From NCBI GenBank assembly GCA_021399435.1, contig JAJTUP010000039.1, forward strand, positions 496,001-560,000: DNA of 64,000 nucleotides, given 5' to 3'. Each line of letters begins with the position of its first letter. Within the stretch, counting starts at the first letter, position 1. Positions 23,502-33,519 of this stretch are shown piece after piece. Under the pieces are notes generated by a model, which saw only the letters and a list, made by a program, of their open reading frames with translations, did no database searches and was not told the DNA's origin. Source of the stretch: Diaporthe sp. PMI_573. Taxonomy: Eukaryota; Ascomycota; Sordariomycetes; Diaporthales; Diaporthaceae. Both the position numbers and the translations under genes were made by a program.

Positions 23502-24282
23502 CCTCAATTGAAAGGGATCTGGTTGCAATGCACGCCGACCGTTCAAGCCGGGGTTTTCCTGGTCGTCTGTAGACCCAGGGTCGGGTATTGCTCAATTCTC
23601 GAAGAGACGTGGAACAGGTACGGGCAATCGAGAATTTGACGGCGTGAGAGAACGATTCTAAATTTCTTTATGTTATCGGGTTCTGAGAAAGACGTAGAAT
23701 TTGTGTCTTCAAAAGTGGGTGGCGGGGAACTTTGATCCCCTCCAGAGTTGCATCTGCTGCTGCCCGACTTGAATGTTTGTGCCCAGGTCCTGCGGACTGA
23801 TCCTCCGAAACATGTGACTTTGTGACTTCTGTACAGCCTGAATTGAGGCTGGCTGCAATTAGAAAGCATTGGCGCGTCTTGTGCTCACCACGAACGTTTT
23901 GATTGGGGAGAACCGAGGAACTGTTGAAGTACCGCATGCGTTGAGCCGCCCACTCTGCAGACAATCACACCCCAATGAGGCACAGACGCGGCGGGAGCAA
24001 AAGAAGGCTACCAATTATGAACGGACACGACTACATGTACAACAGTCGGTCAGTATTCGGGTTAGATGTGGTGTGGTAAGAATATAGCATTGTTTGTGAA
24101 CCGGGGGAACACCAAGTGTACGACGTCAGCTCCAAGGCCCACCTCCGTTCAATTCCCCCCACGCTGCTACTAAATTCTGAGCGAGGATCGACAACTACTC
24201 TTTCATTTGGCCACCAAAGTCGACAACGCAATCGAGAAGTTGTTCTCGACCAAGTCTCCTCATTCCGGCATCACTAAATGCC
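23502..24282. promoter_or_regulatory. Shared intergenic region of a divergent gene pair
   Basis: 781 bases between the start codons of the AAA ATPase (minus) and the DUF7708-type gene (plus), with no gene of its own. It must hold both promoters. No TATA box or known operator stands out. Confidence 0.45.
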
Positions 24283-26464
24283 ATGGATGCAGAGAAGCAA
24301 CTCCCACCAACCTTGCTGCAGCAGCTCAATGACGATGGCGAGCTTCTTACCTTCAACTCTTGGACTGGGACTCTCAAAGAGGGCGGCCTCGGCATGGCAT
24401 TGCCTATCGAGAAGCATTCGATTTACGAAAAGCAGACAGCATCTTTCGTGAAAACATTAGGGGCGAAGTACGTTCTCTCTCATCTGCCAACGTGATGTAC
24501 AATGGAGATGTTGATAGCGCTAGTGACTTTGGATTGAGAGCAGCACTAGCGGAGTATATTCATCAACATGATACGGACACCTTTTGGGAGACATTCAATA
24601 TGGCGACAGTAACATGGGAAGAGGTCACAGGCGAACTCGAGAAAGTCGAAGCCATCTATCAAGATAAAGGGACGGGAAATCCCATTCGCCGAGCATTTCG
24701 GCGTAGTGCTGCCTACACAAACACGGCCACAGACTTACTTGAGGCGATCCCAAATGACGACGGGTTGGGTCTCCTTAAGGGGGCATTACTTGTGGTTTTG
24801 AAGGTAAGAGCCTCCACAGCCCCATCATCAGATATGGAATTGAACGTGAAGGCTGAACGAGAGATGTGAGGCATCCAGGCTACCGAACGACGATCACAAG
24901 TATGCGAGCGGATCTTCAGGTGTTTCCGCGACGTACCAGAAATTGTGCAAGAGGCCAACAGAAAACAGAAACTCTTCCCCATGGATGTGAATCTCTTCGG
25001 TCTCGCTAACTCGCTCTACCGAACATTATTCGAGTGCATCCCTCTTCTGATTCAAATTCTGCTCCGGGACTCCAGCGCTGATTGGTACAAGAGAGCCGGC
25101 AAAGCCATTAAGGGCACACTCGGCGATCAGCTCGCAGAAGTAGATGGTGTCTTGCAAAAGCTCACCACGGCTCAGAGATCTCTGCAGCAAGCATTCAGTG
25201 GGCTTGAAGAGGAGAGGGATGCCGGCACCTACAAAATCGTCAGCGCAACGAAGACAGAGGTCGGTATAATTCGCCACAATCAACACCAGCATCACCATGA
25301 ACTAATGAATGAGGTGAGAGTCATTAAAGACGACATGGAGGATTTGAAGCTGGTATGCAGGGAGCTTGTGCAGCAAAACCCAGTACTGAATTCGATACAT
25401 ATTCTGACAGCAGAACACGTGAGGAAGCGGTACAAGCTGGAGGGTAAGCAATCCTTTCTGGGAATCGATTGACTGTATTTTAACCAAAATATTCAGTGAA
25501 AAGAGGACATGGCACCGATTCCATGCTATCTTTTTCAGATCAAAGAGATCAAGGACTCGATATCGACCACGCTCTCGCCATGCTGTACCGTGACCAAGAA
25601 GCAGTAGCCCACCGTCAAGATCTCTGCACCACTTTGAGGAAGCATCATGATTTCACCGATAAAGCCCTGGCACAACCTAGCTATCTTGCCAACACCAACA
25701 GATTTCGGCATTGGCTGGTCCATCCTCATTCTGACATTCTTCTGGTGGACGGACACGTCGGGAGCCAAACAAGTGGCAGAACCTCACCAATGTCTGTGTT
25801 CTGCGCCACGCTGGCCCAAACCCTTCTGGAGCACGCAAAAACAGCCACTCAGCACGAGCACTCAGAATTTGTGCTATATCACTTCTGCGGACTGCATCAC
25901 AACAGGAGCGGTAACCTCGAAGGTCCATTGGGGTTAATTCGGAGCCTTCTGGGCCAACTGTTGCAGGCATGGCCTCGCGACAGCCCACCTGATGCACAAT
26001 TTGAGACGAGTCTGCAGGGCGTTGGATCGGGAAATACGGAATTAGAGGTTCGTGCTGCATGCAAAGTGTTTCAGATGCTCATTTCAACACTGCCTCATGG
26101 TACGACCATACACTGCATCATAGACGGGATATCAGAGTTCGATACCAAACTCTGGGAAAGGTCGAGGTATTTGAATCTGGTGGTCGACTGCCTGAGGGCT
26201 TCGGCGACGTCTTCAGGCACGTTGCACAAACAGGAGGCACATCTCAAAGTCTTAATGACAAGCGCCGACTCCAGTTCCAAGGCGATGAGAGAAAGTCTGG
26301 CTCGAGATCATCAAATTAGCTTAAGAGCCGGTGAATTTCTCAGCCAGCCAGCCAGGGTCTCCAATGTCACCAACATTCCTGGCCGACGAGATTCAGAGGA
26401 CTCGTTCCCTTGGAGACACAATGTCACAGATAAGTCAAAGCAAATGAAGGCACAGCACAGCTGA
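24283..26464 (+). CDS. DUF7708-type STAND-like protein, apparent 5' frameshift
   Basis: Exon joins 24803|24879 and 25443|25497 (introns of 75 and 53 nt) are in phase and end at TGA 26464. The middle part has the layout of the fungal DUF7708 region: a W-E-E-V segment, A-I-P-N-D-D-G-L-G-L-L-K-G-A, then A-G-K-A-I-K-G. A helical stretch and N-S-I-H-I-L-T-A lead to a P-loop-like region. Its Walker A position reads G-H-V-G-S-Q-T-S-G-R-T-S, lacking the GKS/GKT core. A Walker-B-like I-H-C-I-I-D-G-I is present near the end. The ATG at 24283 opens a plausible N-terminus in one frame, but the conserved-looking Y-R-E-A-F segment at about 24420 lies in another. No GT donor exists between them, implying an indel, a sequence error or a later start (ATG 24493). 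No repeat domain follows. Confidence 0.7.
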
Positions 26465-26968
26465 GCCTACGGAGAAAGACCTATGCTCGTCTTCTCTTGT
26501 ATAAAAGCCGGTGGTGTATGGGCTTTCCACTAGGATTCATTGAGGCGACCGGGTCACTTGCGTGCGGCAGTCGCCAGGGCCAACTTTCAGAATACTTTCT
26601 TAGGTGGTTTCGTTTTTAATCCGTGTACGTACGCTTCTTAAGCAGTATGTAGGCGGTCCCTTCATACAGTGGTAAACGCTTAAACACCCGGCCAGTTCTA
26701 GGTACATTTTTCTTTAGAGGCTTACCCATCGGAAAATACACCCAAAACTCGCTCACAGCTCTTAATATTGTAATAGGTGTCCGGAGTCAATGAGACGAGC
26801 AATACTTACGAACCTTCCAATCCACATCTACTTCCTAGCTGTGCCAATGATACGCAAATGCACGCATATCAAAAGTGCCGGGGATAGACTCGTAGAAATG
26901 TTTAACAGCTGCTTGTCTACGACTCAAAACAGGGTCACCCCTAGAACTCGAGTTCCTATAACCAGTGA
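26465..26968. other. Intergenic region between convergent genes, with 50-bp repeat copy 2
   Basis: About 500 bases between the stops of the DUF7708-type gene (plus) and the polytopic membrane protein (minus). It contains the second copy of the 50-bp repeat and otherwise presumed 3' UTRs. Confidence 0.5.
26603..26652. repeat. 50-bp repeat, copy 2 (inverted relative to copy 1)
   Basis: Exact reverse complement of 5258-5307 over 50 bases with sharp edges. It starts 139 nt after the DUF7708-type stop codon. Read in the sense of the adjacent gene, both copies have the same orientation. Confidence 0.9.
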
Positions 26969-28348
26969 TTATCCTAATACAGTGGTCCATGAAGGGCTCG
27001 AAGTTCCTATCGAGTCGAAGACGACTAAATAGTACAGCAGTACAGATAGAAGGTTGAAGATGCCACATGCTAGGACAAACTGCTCAGTCGACATACTGAA
27101 TCCAGTATACCAAGTTTTGAGCCACTCCCCGTGATTGTCAACTGCCTTACATAGGCCCACAAAGACTGCCTTTAGCCAGCCTATTCCTTGCCAAAAGGCA
27201 TCAGCGACATGAAATCGGCTTGTCGACCCCGGTCTATCAGCATCGGGTGACGTTGTCGGGAGACTGGCGTCTGAAAACCCCTCGGAGTGTTCCGCCCTCC
27301 TAGCTGCCAGTCGAGAGAGCACTCGTCCGCTAGCTATACATAGCGCCGAGACCTGTAGACAGCCTAGGAGGCCAAGGGCGATCAAAGAAATGGCCCCACT
27401 CAAGTTCTTGATCCAAGGTGGTGGTGGCTCAATCCATTCTCCTGATTCCGTATGTCGTATTGAAGTATTTCTATCCGGTAAAAAGGCCGCCACGATCAGC
27501 GGCAACCACTTAGAGAGAGGTAAGGAGCGTCTCCAGATGAGGTTGAAAATGATTGTAAGTAGACCGAAAAAAACGTATAAAGTCTTGGCGAGTAATGCAA
27601 TTTCGAACAGGATAATGACGGAACGGTCGCTGGCGGCTCCCCCGGCATTATTTAAAAGACCCGCCGCGATTTTGAAGTATAACCAAATATACACAACATA
27701 ATGAGCAATCATTGTGACTAGCAGGAGCAGCAGCAGCAGTGGGATCGTGTATATGTCGGATTCCTTTAGAAGATCGATGCTCGCGGCAAAATGAGACGAG
27801 GACTTGCAGCTGATAGGCCGCGTCACCGATGCGGCGAGGAACATTGCAGCGCACATCTGTGTGCCGACGATGCCTCTCATGCTGAAGAGCTTAATGGCTT
27901 GTGGAACAACCCCAAGGAAGAAAGCGGCAGCTTTCAGCGTAGACCTAGACGAGGTAGTGTTGTCTGTGCTCGGTGCGGAACGAGGAGTTGTCGCCAGAGC
28001 AGGAGCTGGCAGCACGTCCGGACTCTGCCCTCCGGCAGGAGGTCGATGCTCGGTAGTATTGGGAGCGTTAGGTGCGGCGTTGGAGCTGGATAGGGCTCCC
28101 TGTGGTTTTGGCTCGACAATGAAGAAGAACATGTCCAGGATAGTCTCCGCGGCACACAGCACAGGCGACGAGCGCAATGGATCGAAGCCCTGGTCGGAGT
28201 TCGTGGCTGTTCCGGAGCCACTACGTGGTCTAAAAAGGGTTCCTATGCGGGATGGTTCCGTCATGGCATTGAGCGCCAGCGCGACCAGCGCCCAGAATAT
28301 CGAGTTTCCGGAAGCCTGGTTGACTTCCGGAGTCTCGTGGGGCTCCAT
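26969..28348 (-). CDS. Polytopic membrane protein, unknown function
   Basis: A single exon of 459 residues with ATG 28348. Several hydrophobic helices are evident: one near residue 20, others around 140-175 and 200-235, a pair at about 245-300, one near 330 and one at the C-terminus. They are separated by S/T/P/A-rich loops, notably residues 85-135. The protein ends in D-S-I-G-T-S-S-P-S-W-T-T-V-L-G, similar in shape to the ends of other uncharacterised fungal integral membrane proteins. No transporter signature, catalytic motif or signal peptide was recognised. The reading frame is long, has an ATG and a consistent topology, so the gene is very likely real. It is convergent with the DUF7708-type gene. 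Confidence 0.75.
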   Translation of the reverse strand: MEPHETPEVNQASGNSIFWALVALALNAMTEPSRIGTLFRPRSGSGTATNSDQGFDPLRSSPVLCAAETILDMFFFIVEPKPQGALSSSNAAPNAPNTTEHRPPAGGQSPDVLPAPALATTPRSAPSTDNTTSSRSTLKAAAFFLGVVPQAIKLFSMRGIVGTQMCAAMFLAASVTRPISCKSSSHFAASIDLLKESDIYTIPLLLLLLLVTMIAHYVVYIWLYFKIAAGLLNNAGGAASDRSVIILFEIALLAKTLYVFFGLLTIIFNLIWRRSLPLSKWLPLIVAAFLPDRNTSIRHTESGEWIEPPPPWIKNLSGAISLIALGLLGCLQVSALCIASGRVLSRLAARRAEHSEGFSDASLPTTSPDADRPGSTSRFHVADAFWQGIGWLKAVFVGLCKAVDNHGEWLKTWYTGFSMSTEQFVLACGIFNLLSVLLYYLVVFDSIGTSSPSWTTVLG

Positions 28349-29242
28349 CTTGATATTTTTCTCTTTTCCCTTTTCAGGATTTGTCCAACAGACCTAAAGA
28401 GAGCAAGCCAAGATGAGAGATGCTCAGCGGGAGCTACTTAGCTCGCCACGTACCCCGCGCCCGGAGGAACGTGAAGTCAGCAGCTTCATCCTGCAGAATG
28501 GCTTACTTAAGTGGCGGGTGAGCGACTACCGCAGGCTTGTAGGTTGGTGAGAACCCAGCACCGGACGACAATTCCTCATGATCATCGGTTGTTGGATTGT
28601 GTGCTGTTTCTCCGAGCCTCAAGCAATAATCGTAGAAGAGCCGATTGCACTGCCTGCAATTTGTATCAGTCCCATACCCGGTCTGCCGGTAGATTCATTG
28701 TCGGGGGAGGACAAGCGCTTGTAGGCTGACTAAGTCTGAATTCAGCCTCAGGTGCCTCACGGTCGCCAAGGATGGCCGGGTGGGCGTCATGCCAAGCTGC
28801 GGAAAGCCCAGCAGCCGAGTGAGGTGCAGCAGCTCCATGGCAGTTGACCTGGGACGGGAGAATATGGGCGGGCTGCAAATTGCGCTATTCGACGAATTGG
28901 CCTGGTGAGTCTGAAGTCATCTGAAACCGTGACGGTGTTGACGTTAGCGCGGCGAGAGTGGCGGTGTCGTGTTGGGATGCTGTTGATTGTGACCGCAAGC
29001 GGTGGTGATGAAACGCCAACCTCTCGGTCCGATCTTCAGACTTGACCCCCTACTTGCCCTCCCCCCCTGACGCAGAGCTGCATGCGGAACAAAGAACGTT
29101 ATATACATGCTTAATTTTAAGATGGCCCACGCAATGGATGGATTCAAATCCAGCAGACTTTAGTTAGTCTGATAAATCTCCGGACGACAGCTTCACACCA
29201 CAATCAAAGTTCTGTTTCTTTTTGTTTTCAAGACGAGCGAGT
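28349..29242. other. Intergenic region between divergent genes
   Basis: About 900 bases between the starts of the membrane protein gene and the PEBP-like gene. It presumably holds both promoters. No coding signal was accepted. Confidence 0.4.
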
Positions 29243-30254
29243 ATGGCGACGACACAGAGATCTCTATGGCTGCTCATCAGCCTGGCCGCGAGGGCTTTTG
29301 CCCAGGGCACCATTATCCCGTCAGGGCTCACCTCCGGGTTCACAGACAGCCTCGGCCTCGAGGTCAGCTATCAAGGGACGGCGAGCAGGTTCGACGGGAT
29401 CCCAGATGGCAGCACAGTCGCGGCGGCGGACGTGTCGACAGACCCAATATTCGCCCTCTCAGACCAGTCGGCCATCAACACGCGCATCGCGTTCCTCGTC
29501 ATGATGCTCGACACCACCGACCCCAACGCCCCCGTGCTCCACTTCGCCCAGGACCAGTTCAAGGCGGATGGAGTGCAGACCGGAATCTCCTCGCAGGCCC
29601 AGCCTCTTGTGCCCTACGCCCGCCCGGGCAGCCTCGGCGAGACGGGCCAGCGCCAGTACTCCTTCCTGCTCTTCCAGGAGCCGTCGGGTACGACCATCTC
29701 CGGCCTGCCTCAAGCCGGTGAGACCATCAATGTCGACCAGTTCGTCGCGGCGAACAACATGCGTGCAGCCCGCGCGGGCGTCGGCATCGTGGTCAACAAT
29801 GGCGCCGGTGGTGGTGCGGCACCAGTCCCAGTCCCGACGGCATCTGCGACCCCGGTGGCCCCAAGTAACACTCCCATCGCAACCTTCTCTTCTGTCATCC
29901 CAACGCCTCCTGCCGTTACATCTGAAGCTCCGGTAAGTCTTTCCCCTGAGGCCTTGCGTGGCGGAAAACTGAGACTGACTCGCTCTCATACAGGTCCCTG
30001 TCGTCCCGACTCCGCCAGTCGCAACAGGCCAGCCTCTGCCCTCCAGCACGCTGCTCACGTCGGCGGCCACAGGCACGGCAACGGGCGGGGCAACCCCCTC
30101 GGCATCTGCAACAGGAAGCGGCTCGGGCGCCTCAAGCGGCGAGACGAGCTCCGGGAGCGGCACCGTCACGGCGGGCGGCAGTGTCCTCGAGGCTATCCCC
30201 GCGCGGGCACTGGCTCTGGTCGCTGGTCTCGTCGGCGGTCTGCTGCTTGTATGA
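29243..30254 (+). CDS. GPI-anchored PEBP-like secreted protein
   Basis: Two exons, 29243-29932 and 29994-30254, with a 61-nt intron (GTAAGT donor, CTGAC-type branch, CAG acceptor), encode 316 residues. The first ~22 residues form a signal peptide ending A-F-A-Q-G. The body (to about 195) resembles phosphatidylethanolamine-binding proteins: a D-x-T-D-P-N-A-P-V-L-H-F segment and a later Q-Y-S-F-L-L-F-Q-E-P strand. Residues ~200-300 are a P/S/T/A/G-rich stalk, and the C-terminus is a short hydrophobic tail after small residues, as for GPI attachment. It is thus likely a cell-surface protein exposing a ligand-binding PEBP fold. Natural ligands of such fungal surface PEBPs are not established. Skipping the intron changes frame and destroys the anchor, which supports the splice call. 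Confidence 0.82.
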
Positions 30255-31219
30255 GAGGGATCGGCGCTGGGTGACGACCAGGCGCATGTGTGATGAACCT
30301 GCAGCCTAGGGGATGCAAGTCGTCCTCAAGTTCGGGGCCCCCCTTTCAGGACGGAACGGTTCAAACCAGCGCCCCCCCACTGCCAATGGCCTGTGACTTT
30401 TGTGGGCAAGAGCCTAGTCATTGTGTCGCGCACGTTGCACGTGCTGCAAGCCGTGGGGTGCTGGACGGCAGCTACCATTTTTCGACTCCGAGGGCTGTGG
30501 CCCAGGAAGTCTGTCGGGACAGGGATGTCCTGAGAAATGTATAGATAGTCACACGATGTAGCATGCAGTGATGCTTGAAGCTGCTGGATGGCGCGGTGTG
30601 ATATTATACACTCAAATTAATAAATAAGAGAAACAGCCGCGAGCGTTGCAAAACGCCAAACGTCATGTTCTTTAATAACGCGCTTTGTTCTGCCTCGTCC
30701 TGTCAGAAGGAGTTGCTGTCTTTTTGATAAGCAAGGTAGAGACTGTGACCCTTGGGTGGAAGGGGTTCGAGATGTCATCGAAAAGGACAGTGTTCAGCCC
30801 AAGTGGTTTCTGCAGCGTGTCAAAAAACAACATTGAAATCCTTCCTTCTGCTGCTGCTTCCATGCCGCCGAAGTGTGGACAGCTTTGCTCAAATACTGAT
30901 GGTGTAAAACGGGGGCACCGTTTATGGTTTAGCGTTCAGCGCTGAGCGTTTGAGAAGAAACGGTGACAAAACGGTTTCGGCCCGTTTCATTCACTCGCCG
31001 TGTTCACCCAACCGTATGAGTGGTAGCCAAGCAGAGTCGGATTCACAGCCTGATGGTGTTGCTGCCTAGCGCGTGAACGGCAATAACGCGCTTACACTTG
31101 GTCGAGTAGACGTCGTCCATACAAATACCTCCCTCACCTCTGACCAAGACGTGTTGACCGTTGTCGTTCTCCCTCGCAATGCAAAACACCCTCCACCCTC
31201 TGCGCGCCCTCCTCCCAAG
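30255..31219. other. Intergenic region
   Basis: Nearly 1 kb between the PEBP-like stop and the sirtuin ATG. Near 30931-30950 there is an imperfect palindrome centred on AGCGCT, close to several AAACGG motifs. The leader of the sirtuin gene is CT-rich. No gene was recognised. Confidence 0.4.
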
Positions 31220-32516
31220 ATGGCCAACACCGCGCCCAAGGTCGCCGAGGTAGAGCACGAGGAGGCCCCCTCCGCCGTAGACGAGAAGGCTACGGTCCTC
31301 GCGGACCGGATCCGCATGAGCAGGCACCTGGTCGTCTTCACGGGCGCGGGTGTCTCGACCTCGGCTGGGATCGCTGACTTTAGGGGGCCCGAGGGCGCCT
31401 GGACGCTCATGGCGCAGGGGCGCGAGCACGACCTCAGATCTGTGGATACCCTGCAGGCGATCCCCACGCCGACTCACATGGCGCTCGTGGAGCTGCAGAA
31501 TCGTGGCTGGCTCAGGTACCTCGTCAGCCAGAACTGCGATGGCCTGCATCGGAAGAGCGGGATCTTGCCTGTGTGTCACCCCACGAGTCTCACGTTCTGA
31601 AGGTTACCGCAAGGGGAACCTCAGGCTGATCTTTCCAGGGAATGATATCTGAGCTCCATGGAAACAGCAATCGCGAGTATTGCAAAGACTGCGGAAAAGA
31701 ATACATCCGTGGTATGTTCCCCATGTCTCAGCCCCGGGTTGTCAGTCAACCTGACTCTGCTTTCTTTTCCTAGATTTCCGGGCCGTCGCCCCCGACGAGC
31801 GTCCAGTGCATGACCACCGCACAGGTCGCAAGTGCGCAATCTGTGGTGGAACCCTGCTCGACAGCATCATCAACTTTGGCGAGGACCTGCCCGAGGCGGA
31901 CTTCCAGCGCGCACACGCGAACGCCGACAAGTCCGACGTGTTTCTCGTCCTGGGGTCCTCATTGACGGTGACCCCCGCCAACGAGATCCCAGAGATCCCA
32001 GGGCGCAAGCGCGCCGCATTCCTGGCGATCTGCAACCTCCAAAAGACGCCATTGGACGGCCTCGCCGACCTCAGGGTCTTTTCGAAGTCGGACGACCTGA
32101 TGACCCGCGTCATGGCGAAGCTGGACATCCCCATCCCGCCCTTCATCCTCCAGCGGCGCCTGGCCATCACAAATGGACAGAACGCGAGGGGGAAGTTTCA
32201 CCTCCTCATCACTGGCGTGGATGTCGATGGGACACCGAGCACGTTCCTCCGGTCGGTCAGGTGTCGCAACAACAGGCGTGTCACCCGCGCCGAGCCTCTC
32301 ACCATAGACTTCCGCGGCGGCCTGGAGCCAGGGGTCCAGGTCGAGCTCGAGCTCGAGTTCATGGGCAACTATGGCGAGCCGAATCTGTGCCTTGGCCATG
32401 AGTTTGGCGGCCAGGTCGGCCAGTCCGTCACGTATGACCTCAAGTACAACCCAGCCAATGGGAACTGGGATTATAGCAGGGCGTCTGCGGTGGCGACTCG
32501 CTATGTGCCTTGTTAG
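31220..32516 (+). CDS. NAD+-dependent deacylase, SIRT6/class IV sirtuin type
   Basis: Three exons, 31220-31570, 31639-31711 and 31774-32516, with introns of 68 and 62 nt in phase, encode 388 residues. The NAD-binding signature G-A-G-V-S-T-S-A-G-I-A-D-F-R-G lies at 42-56 and is followed by the P-x-G-x-W-T segment typical of SIRT6/7. The Q-N-C-D-G-L-H motif is at about 104-110; most family members have V in place of C. The catalytic His is in E-L-H-G at 124. The structural zinc is held by two C-x-x-C pairs at 132/135 and 162/165. The C-terminal ~140 residues after the Rossmann part are a beta-rich extension of unknown role. The enzyme should remove acyl groups from lysines, probably in chromatin. 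The first donor is a weak GTGTGT. Confidence 0.9.
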
Positions 32517-33519
32517 GGAGGTCACGTGACTGGGTCAGATAGCCTATGTCCTCAAGGTGTAGGCTGCGCCAGTAGCCCGCTACACCTTCAATTAACACGA
32601 ATCCACCACCCTCTAAACCATACGAGTAGGTAAGCCCAGCCAACAGCATCAGACTTAGCTGCTTGAATTCTTCGGATGGGGAAACTCATGTGCTCACAAG
32701 AGCTGTCAGATTGAAACTCGTGCAAATTCTGTAAGCCTCAAGTACCAGCGAAATGAAGCAAAGCGGCGTGGAATATATTTAATTATTTGACGAATACACT
32801 TGGGCCTGCCTCCTTCCTTGTAGATGAACCGCTCCTCAGTTTTGATAAAGTTGCCCCTGCTTGGCATTCAAGATTAACCTCCGGGAGTTAATCTGGTCAC
32901 CAAACACTGCCGGTGAATGCTTTCATGGTCAATTCGACTAGTTAATACCCGGGCTGTGCAGCTAAGGAGAAAATGGCGACGTGATACCCTCTGAAATTGC
33001 TTGAGAATATGAGCGTCATAAATCTGGCGCGTGGGGGCCATTCACCCAACCCAAGAGGGGGCAGTGCCTCAGTAGCGAGCTGTGCGCCCATCATGCATGC
33101 ATGTGCAGGGTGTGGGGGTGGAAAAGCAGCCGCCAATCCACCAGGACTGGCCACCCCCTACATACTATCCTCTACACAGGGTGGACTGGCTCAGCCATAC
33201 AGCAACCTGGGGGCAGACTATAGCCAGCAGTGGCCTGCTGCCTTCGTGGCACACACGGAGAGGCTAGCTGCAAGGCTCTTCTTGTTTCACTGCTTGACGG
33301 CGCAGAACTGCAGATCCGGACCCATACTCAGGCAACACAAATACGCACCTTGCCGGTACCTATTTTTAAAACAGGCAGAAGAAAGGGCGGTCCCGCTGCC
33401 ATTTGTCCCAAAATATAAGATGGAAAACGAGTGATAACGGCTCCCTCTCTGGAGAGGGAATCAGACCAGCACTTCTTGGAACAATATGCTTTGCCGTCCC
33501 TCCCCCCACCCCCATCACG
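32517..33519. other. Intergenic region, no gene recognised
   Basis: 1 kb between the sirtuin stop and the DUF3176 start. A 145-codon plus-strand frame (32997-33434) has no ATG at its start and low-complexity content, and it overlaps frames on the opposite strand. It is not called. Confidence 0.4.

Noticed and set aside
29459..30169. 236-codon antisense frame over the PEBP-like gene
   Set aside because: Shadow of the GC-biased sense gene; only the sense strand shows signal peptide, PEBP motifs and a proper intron.
32997..33434. 145-codon plus-strand frame before the DUF3176 gene
   Set aside because: Non-ATG start, low-complexity content and competing frames on the other strand.
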